64,000 bases of DNA from Gnetum montanum (taxonomy: Eukaryota; Streptophyta; Gnetopsida; Gnetales; Gnetaceae): the NCBI GenBank assembly GCA_015680685.1, contig MNCI01010800.1, forward strand, positions 46,983-110,982, given 5' to 3'. The translations under genes and the position numbers were made by a program. Below, in pieces: positions 57,870 through 64,000 of the stretch. The notes under the pieces are model-generated. The model saw only the letters and a program-made list of their open reading frames with translations, was not told the origin of the DNA and searched no databases. The stretch's first letter is position 1. Each line of letters begins with the position of its first letter.

Positions 57870-59659
57870 ACAAACATGAAGATGTCAAACCATTGGTCCC
57901 ACAAAAGTGCAAAGTGGTATATACTCATCTAGATGAGTATGTACCGAACTTCACCTTCATCCTACATCAAGATGAATCGTTGTAATGACATGATATGAAG
58001 GGCAACATCGTCTTGCTTCTCAATCGATCTATACTTGGCATGCTACTTCAAACTCTTAAGAAGTTGGGCATCTCAGATCTTCATGAAGAATCCACTATGG
58101 ATGGTTATGACACTTGGGACTATCATCCCACTAAAACACAATGCAAGTGAGATTGACACCAAGAGTAGTACCATGAGTTTACAAAGGGAAAAGACTTTAG
58201 TAATCTCTTGTTCCTACTAAACCAAGATGACAATGAGGATCCTCCTCTTAAGGGTTCTCACTATGAAAATTCTCCACCCTTTGTTATTGGTGATGAGGAT
58301 GCAACCTTGAACTTGCAATCCACTATTCATAAACTAGGTTTAGAAAAGAGTGACAGTCAAGGTAGGGACTCGAACAAGCATCACAATGGCAAGGGATCTA
58401 AGGATGGTAGTTGTAATGATTGAATAGGTGGTGGTAGACATTGCATTGGCGATGGCAGTCCACCTTCCTCTTCATCCTTTTCCAAACATTCCTCTTCATC
58501 TTCTAGTTCTCATAGAATCCATTTTCGGGATAATCATGGTGAAGGTAATCAATGAGACAACAATGACCATGAAGGCCACCAAAACTGAAGGGGTGGATGA
58601 AACCATCATTGATATCATTGATGTTGTGATGATGATGAACCTCTATTGGCAACTTGAAGCATGCTCAACATTGCATGGGTAGTAAAGATTCCAACTAGGC
58701 ATGTGAAAGATAGCCATATCAAGTGCTTAGACATGAATAATATCCCAAGATTTGAGGGGGGATACAACTCTAGTCCATAGACACATTTACAAGCTTTCCA
58801 TGATGCTTGTGCCTTACAACACATAGAAAATGAATGGTAGAAACTCAAGCTCTTCCCTAGGACACTCATCAAGGAAGCTGAAAGCTGGTACCTTGAAATT
58901 GGAGTCCATTCACTGATGGAGTACCATGTTAAAGCTATTTAATGACAAATACTAAATGTACTCTAGAGTGGCTAGAAATAGGAAACACATGAATCCTTAG
59001 AGGCTACCATGGGTAGATACTATTCACTCCTACATCGATGCCCTAGCCATGGTTATTCTTAGAGGGAACAACTTCGCCACATCATGGATGGGCTCAGAGT
59101 AGAAACTAGAAGAACTCTTGGGGTGTATGCCCAAGGAAGACTGTCTAAATTGAAAGCTCATTAGATCTAAAGGATGATTGAGTAGGTAGCAAAAGAGGAA
59201 GGTGAGTTATGAAAAAGAGAAAGTGTAGAAGAGTATAATAGGGATCCTTCCATTAAGAAATAGGAGGTCCAATTTTGTGATGAAGAGGAGTCACCACTCG
59301 ATGAAGTGGTGAACAAGAAAACCTTGCCCATCCAAAAATTTGTTTATGATATTTCAATAATGGTTGATAAATTATGGGACTCTTTGGATGAAAAATTTCA
59401 AGCTGCTATGAAGATTGTTGAAGAATCCAAAGAGAAGAATAGTGATCATAATTGTAGGAGGCAAAAAGAAGTTGAACATGCCTATCAAAGAGGTAAAGAC
59501 AAAGCTGCAATCATAGAGGAAATTATGAAAACCAACTCTGATGATGAAACTGATTGTGACATTTGTCAATATGAACATCCAAAGGGTTGTTGTCCTATGG
59601 TGTCACACTTACAAGAGTTTGGGATATATGCATTGAATCCTCAACTAGCACGTAGGTAA
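57870..59659 (+). pseudogene. gag remnant of element G
   Basis: The start shares TATACTCATCTAGATGAGTA with element A. The capsid-like core at about 58725-59160 has LDMNNIPRFEGGYN and LQAFHDACAL in A-like order, with many stops. The open frame 59306-59659 holds a zinc-type motif C-x2-C...CC-x4-H (about 59555-59608). Several frame changes separate the parts. Confidence 0.75.
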
Positions 59660-60379
59660 GAACCTAGATGATTACCTTATCCTTAAGGTAATCCAAGGCA
59701 GTTCCATTAATAACAACAAGCTTAATACCCAAGTGGAGCTCCTCCACAATGTTATGAACAATATCAACAATGGTACCAACCAAAATTGTGGGAAATGCCA
59801 CTGCCAAGGTAGTAGTACCCTTATAGGCAACTAGATCCATACAGGTACTATATTCAGAAACCTATCTCTCCAAGAATTTTTTCATGTTATACCTCATTTC
59901 AGCATCACTATTACCCTCCAGAGTACCACTAAACACATTCACCATCTACTAAAGGGAAAAACCCATATCCATACCATTGTCTGCATCCATTTGCATACAC
60001 ACCTCTGCATTCAGCCCAATTACCTCCTACTCCATCCATGTAGGGTGAGATTCCTCCATAGCTGCAACAATGAAATGCTATGAGGGCTATACATTCACAA
60101 CTAGCTTTCTAGTCAAGTGGTTCGAATAATTGATCTAGAAAAAGATCCTTCTTCCAACCCAGAAGTCTTCTCCAACCCTCACAACCTAGTATAGCTAATT
60201 GTCCTGCACCTCCAATACCCTCATCCTCTGCATCAAATACCTTCAAGTGTCCTTCAAACCAAATGCTACCACGGATTCGCACTGTGATGCTAACTCATGT
60301 TATTTTTGATTGGATCAAGGTTAGCAATCTTCCCACGAAAAGATTTGACTCAAGAAGTCCACTCATTTACCTATAGATT

Positions 60380-60900
60380 ATTGGCCATGAGCCATGTATG
60401 GCTCTTCTTAACTCTAGTTTTGGAGTTAATCTCATTTCCCATGATATGTATAAGGCCTAGAACTTACCACCTCTCAAGAAGAGAAAAATTCATCTAGAAT
60501 TGGTGGATTAATCAATTATTATCCCTTTGGGATTAGTATAGGACATTATGACAATAGTTTATGGATGGTCTTATCTTGCTGATTTTCTGGTAATCAAGGT
60601 TGAAAACTACACAAGTGATTTCTCCATCATTATGGGAAGAGCTTGGTTAAGCACGATCGACCTACATATGGGCATAAGGGACCTCTCTCTAGAAATATCC
60701 AAAGAAAATGAATTGGGTAAGATAGAGGAGAAGCGTATTCCATGCATCGTGTACAACAATAATAGGTGTAATTGCATGCAAAATATTTTGTCCATCAAAA
60801 GTACATACATTAAAGTATGTAATCAGTGTGCACAAGAAAACAATATTCAAAGGTGTTTGTATGCAATAGCCACAAAACAAGAGGGCACCTAGTGGCTAAT
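60380..60900 (+). pseudogene. aspartic protease remnant of element G
   Basis: GVNLISHDMYKA, then LPPLKKRKIHLEL, GWSYLADFLVIKVEN and SIIMGRAWLSTIDLHMG parallel the protease of element A. The active-site triplet reads NSS where A has DSG, so the catalytic Asp is lost. Confidence 0.75.
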
Positions 60901-61029
60901 AGTTAACTCAAATAGCAGCACATTATGCATGGAACCAACTGAGAGCCTAACATGTGCTTATGTTGAAGGCATGTATAAACTTGAACAAGTTCATCCCCAA
61001 ATTTCTGATGAAGATGATGATAACTATTA

Positions 61030-61960
61030 GGGAGAGTTTGAAATCCCTGATAACTTCAACCAGGAGCCCTTAGAGCTAAAAACTTTACTGGCCAACATGG
61101 AATATGCATTTTTAAACAATGGTAAACTAGTCATAATTAATGCCAAACTTGCTCTTGAACAAAAATAAAAGCTATTAAAGGTGGTTAACAAATGGCCAAT
61201 AGCTTTTGCTTGGTCATATCTTGAGCTAACAGGAATCGATCTAAGGATATGCCAGCATTGCATTTACATGAACCTAACAATGAAGCCTAGAAGGTAGCCG
61301 CAAAGGCAGTTGAATCCCAAATTGAAGCAGATTGTCAAGGAGGTAATTAAACAACTCCTCAATGTAGGGTTCATCTATCCCATCACGGATAGTGAGTGGG
61401 TTAACCCACTCGTAATTGTGTTGAACAAAGATGACAAATGGTGGGCCTACATCGACTTCAGGCTATTGAATATGGCAAGATTTAAAGATCATTTTCCATT
61501 GCCATTTGTGGAACAAGTGTTGGACACCATATTTGAGCATTATTATGATAGCTTCTTGGATGGTTATAGTGGCCATAAAAAATCAAAATTGCACTAGAAG
61601 ATCGGGCCAAGAAAACATTCACAAGTTCTTGGGGAACTTTTGTATATTGTAAGATGTCATTCGGTCTATGCAATGGCCCTGCAACATTTCAACATCTTGT
61701 CCTTAGTATTTTCCAACATCAAATTGGTAATGGTGTGGAAGTCTTCATGGATGAATTTTCCACCTATAGAGCTACATTTAAGTAAGCCTTGGATTGCCTT
61801 AAGCAAGTAGTGAAGAAATGTGTTGAAACAAATCTATAGCTCAACTGGAAAAAGAGCCATCTCATGATCTAAGAAGGTATTGTACTGGGGCATAGAATCA
61901 CTCAAGCAGGGATTAAGGTAGACCTATAAAAGATACAGGTCATCCAAGGAACAATACACC
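61030..61960 (+). pseudogene. reverse transcriptase remnant of element G
   Basis: The linker FEIPDNFNQEPLEL is followed by NPKLKQIVKEVIKQLL, NPLVIVLNKDDKWWAYIDFR and FLDGYSGHKK. A frame change lies near 61576. The catalytic motif near 61744 reads FMDE instead of FMDD. Several TAG and TAA stops occur downstream. Confidence 0.82.
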
Positions 61961-62099
61961 GACTAGAGATAGTTAAAGATGTTTAGTCATTCCTTGGACA
62001 TACTATTGGTGATTCATAGAGAATTTCTTTAAGATCGCAAAACCATTGGTAGAGCTTACAAAGAAAGATGCACTTTTCATCTAGACCAAGGAATGTGAA

Positions 62100-62570
62100 C
62101 ATGCATTCCAATAGTTAAAGGAGAAACTCATAAAAACACTAATCCTATGAGCACTAGGCTGGTCTAGACCCTTCCACATCATGAAAGATGCATCTAACTA
62201 TGCCTTGGAAGTAGTGCTCATGTAGATGGATGATAAGAAATGCCCATACTACATCCACTACATGAGTCAAAGCATTGTGGGAGCATAATTAAATTACACC
62301 ATCTTGGAAAAAAAAAACTAATGGCCATGGTGTACATTCTTGAAAAGTTCAGGCACTATGTGTTGGCTACAAAGTATTTGTAAACATGGACCATAGTATA
62401 ATCTGCTTCCCCATAAGCAAGCTAGTGGTAAGTCCTTGTATCATATAATGGGTTGTGATCTTGTAGGAATTTGATCTCACAATGGTAGATCGAAAAGGGA
62501 CCAAGAATGTGGTTGTTGACAACCTCTCTCACTTAAGATGGGATAATAAAGAGGAGGAGAGATTGCTCTT
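62100..62570 (+). pseudogene. RNase H remnant of element G
   Basis: RPFHIMKDASNYALEVVLM keeps the first catalytic Asp (KDAS). CPYYIHYMSQSIVGA and LNYTILEKKKLMAMVYILEKF then match the RT-attached RNase H of this family. Stops interrupt it. Confidence 0.75.
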
Positions 62571-62644
62571 TGATTAGTTTTCAGATGAACTCCTCTTCAT
62601 AGGAGCACTAAACGACCAAATGCCTGTAAAAATAACTTAGTATA

Positions 62645-63840
62645 GTGGCATCCTCACCTATCTTCTTACTTAGAAGATGCCATAAGATCTTGACTTTAGA
62701 AAGAGGCAACAATTTCTCCATTGGGCCAAATATTTCATGGAAATCAATACACTTTTACAAAGTGTGCATTGATGGCCTAATTTATTGGTGTGTCCCTAAC
62801 GAAGATCAATTGCATATTCTCCAGGATGCTCATGAAGGGCCTTGTGGAAGCCACTATGTAGGGAGATGCATGGCCATAAAAATTCTAATGGCACGATACT
62901 ATTAGTCTACAATCTTTAGGGATGCTCACTAGTTTGTTTAATCTTGTGATTGTTGTCAATGAGATGGGGGGATAACCACTCAAATGAAAGGTCCTCAATA
63001 GTGGATACAACCACTAGAACCTTTTGACATATGGGGCATTGACTTCATTGGTCCCCTCACACCCATGTCTAATAAAAAGATGTATATCATCGTAGTAGTT
63101 TACTACTACACAAAATGGGTAGAAGCAGTAGCCATTAGTTATTATACATCATCCAATACTACTAGGTTTATACAACAAAATATTATAAATAGGTTTGGGG
63201 TGCCACGTGCGTTAATTTTTGACAATGGAACTTATTTCATAGGTGCCACTATTAGAAAGTTAATGCAACACTTAGGGGTTCAACATAAATTAACACCCTA
63301 TTAGCCCCAAGAAAATGGTTAAGCATAGGTAACCAACCAGGAGATCACAGAAATACTAACATGGACCATTAGCAAATATAGGAAAGATTGGAGTACAAAA
63401 CTCAACGATGCCCTCTAGGCTTACCATTCAACATGGAAACTTCCTATTGGCTACTCTCCTTAAAAGATGGTATATAGAAAGCTTCCAATGCTTCCAATTC
63501 AATCCAAGCTTCATACACACTCAACAACCTATGATCTAAATCTTGACCTAAGTCTAGCACAAAAAGAAAGATTAATCAACCTAAATTTGCTAGATGAAAA
63601 TTGATTAGTGGCCCTATCTTTGAATGAGATGCATAAGGCATTCAACAAGAAACATCATGACATAAGGATATGAAAGATAAAACTTCAACCAGGAGATAAA
63701 GTTCTCTATTGAAACCTCACACATGTATCCTAGAAGGTAAAAGTTCAAACATTGTGGGAGGGACCTTATATAATTGATATAACCTTTTCCTCAGGGGCCA
63801 TGCTGATCTACAAGCCTAAAAGCCCAAATAAAAAGTAGTT
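62645..63840 (+). pseudogene. integrase remnant of element G
   Basis: The zinc domain is represented by LQDAHEGPCGSHYVGRCM and CDCCQ. The core has IWGIDFIGPLTPM (Asp near 63040) and IFDNGTYFIG (Asp at 63221). The third catalytic residue, Glu in the family's AEVTN motif, is a TAG codon. C-terminal motifs WKLPIGYSP, GDKVLY and GAMLIYKP follow. It is not functional as read. Confidence 0.8.
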
Positions 63841-64000
63841 GATCAATATCCAACAAGTAAAACCTTTTCTCAATCCAAGATAGGCTAGTGCAACTACCAC
63901 CTCGATGGATGAACAACCACGTTCCATTTTCTGGATCTCTTGCTTCCAACTCGGTCATGGGGGAGATGGCCATCTGTGCTAACAATCCATATGGCTTCTT
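63841..64000 (+). other. post-integrase region of element G
   Basis: It contains TCGGTCATGGGGGAGATGG (about 63952), the block that A shows after its pol deletion. The element runs out of the window. Confidence 0.6.

Larger units (their letters stand above)
56855..64000 (+). mobile_element. Athila-like element G, 3' end beyond window
   Basis: 5' LTR, primer site, gag, protease, RT, RNase H and integrase in the standard Ty3/gypsy order, all with stops and frameshifts. It is closest to A and to the solo LTR at 8253. The window ends just after the TCATGGGGGAGATGGCCA block that follows integrase, so any env-position region lies outside. Confidence 0.88.

Overview
This is nuclear DNA from a seed plant with a repeat-rich genome, possibly a gymnosperm; that last step is weak inference from many old, decayed Ty3/gypsy elements around one gene island. 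Nothing prokaryotic or organellar was seen. The only gene that looks intact is a leucine-rich-repeat receptor kinase on the minus strand at 48502-51926 (two exons, 1112 residues, non-RD kinase). Around it lie a duplicated 5' gene fragment (46475-47400) and a cytochrome P450 relic (about 53165-53510).

Most of the rest is LTR-retrotransposon sequence. One Athila-like family (PBS matching tRNA-Asp, LTRs of about 720-900 bp starting TGATGAG and ending CTCATCA) occurs as: element A (1-5946, + strand, pol deleted); a solo LTR (8253-9088, - strand); a 3' LTR with internal tail, F (11038-12353, - strand); element B (12354-17188 plus 30020-about 32358, + strand); element D (32359-40170) with an env-position ORF but no pol; a second env-position unit E2 (40171-44986); and element G (56855 to the window end).

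Element B is split inside its reverse-transcriptase domain by a different, larger and younger element, C (17189-30019, - strand), flanked by a perfect 5-bp duplication GTAAT. C has roughly 3-kb LTRs, gag, protease, an extra RNase H lying before the RT, RT, native RNase H and integrase, plus a 170-residue ORF before the 3' LTR. Both C LTRs carry, antisense to the element, a fragment of a host gene resembling the C-terminal domain of phloem protein 2 (PP2).

The most unusual signals are: the PP2 fragment amplified inside an LTR; the env-position units of D and E2, each with a U3-like internal promoter and a branch-point/acceptor pair directly before the ATG; a 15-bp coding-like minisatellite replacing the protease region of B; and the unusual domain order of C. 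Two N runs (5556-5729, 44031-44613) and two single Ns (28328, 54410) mark assembly joins. All identifications were made by eye from motifs and copy-to-copy comparison; no database was searched.
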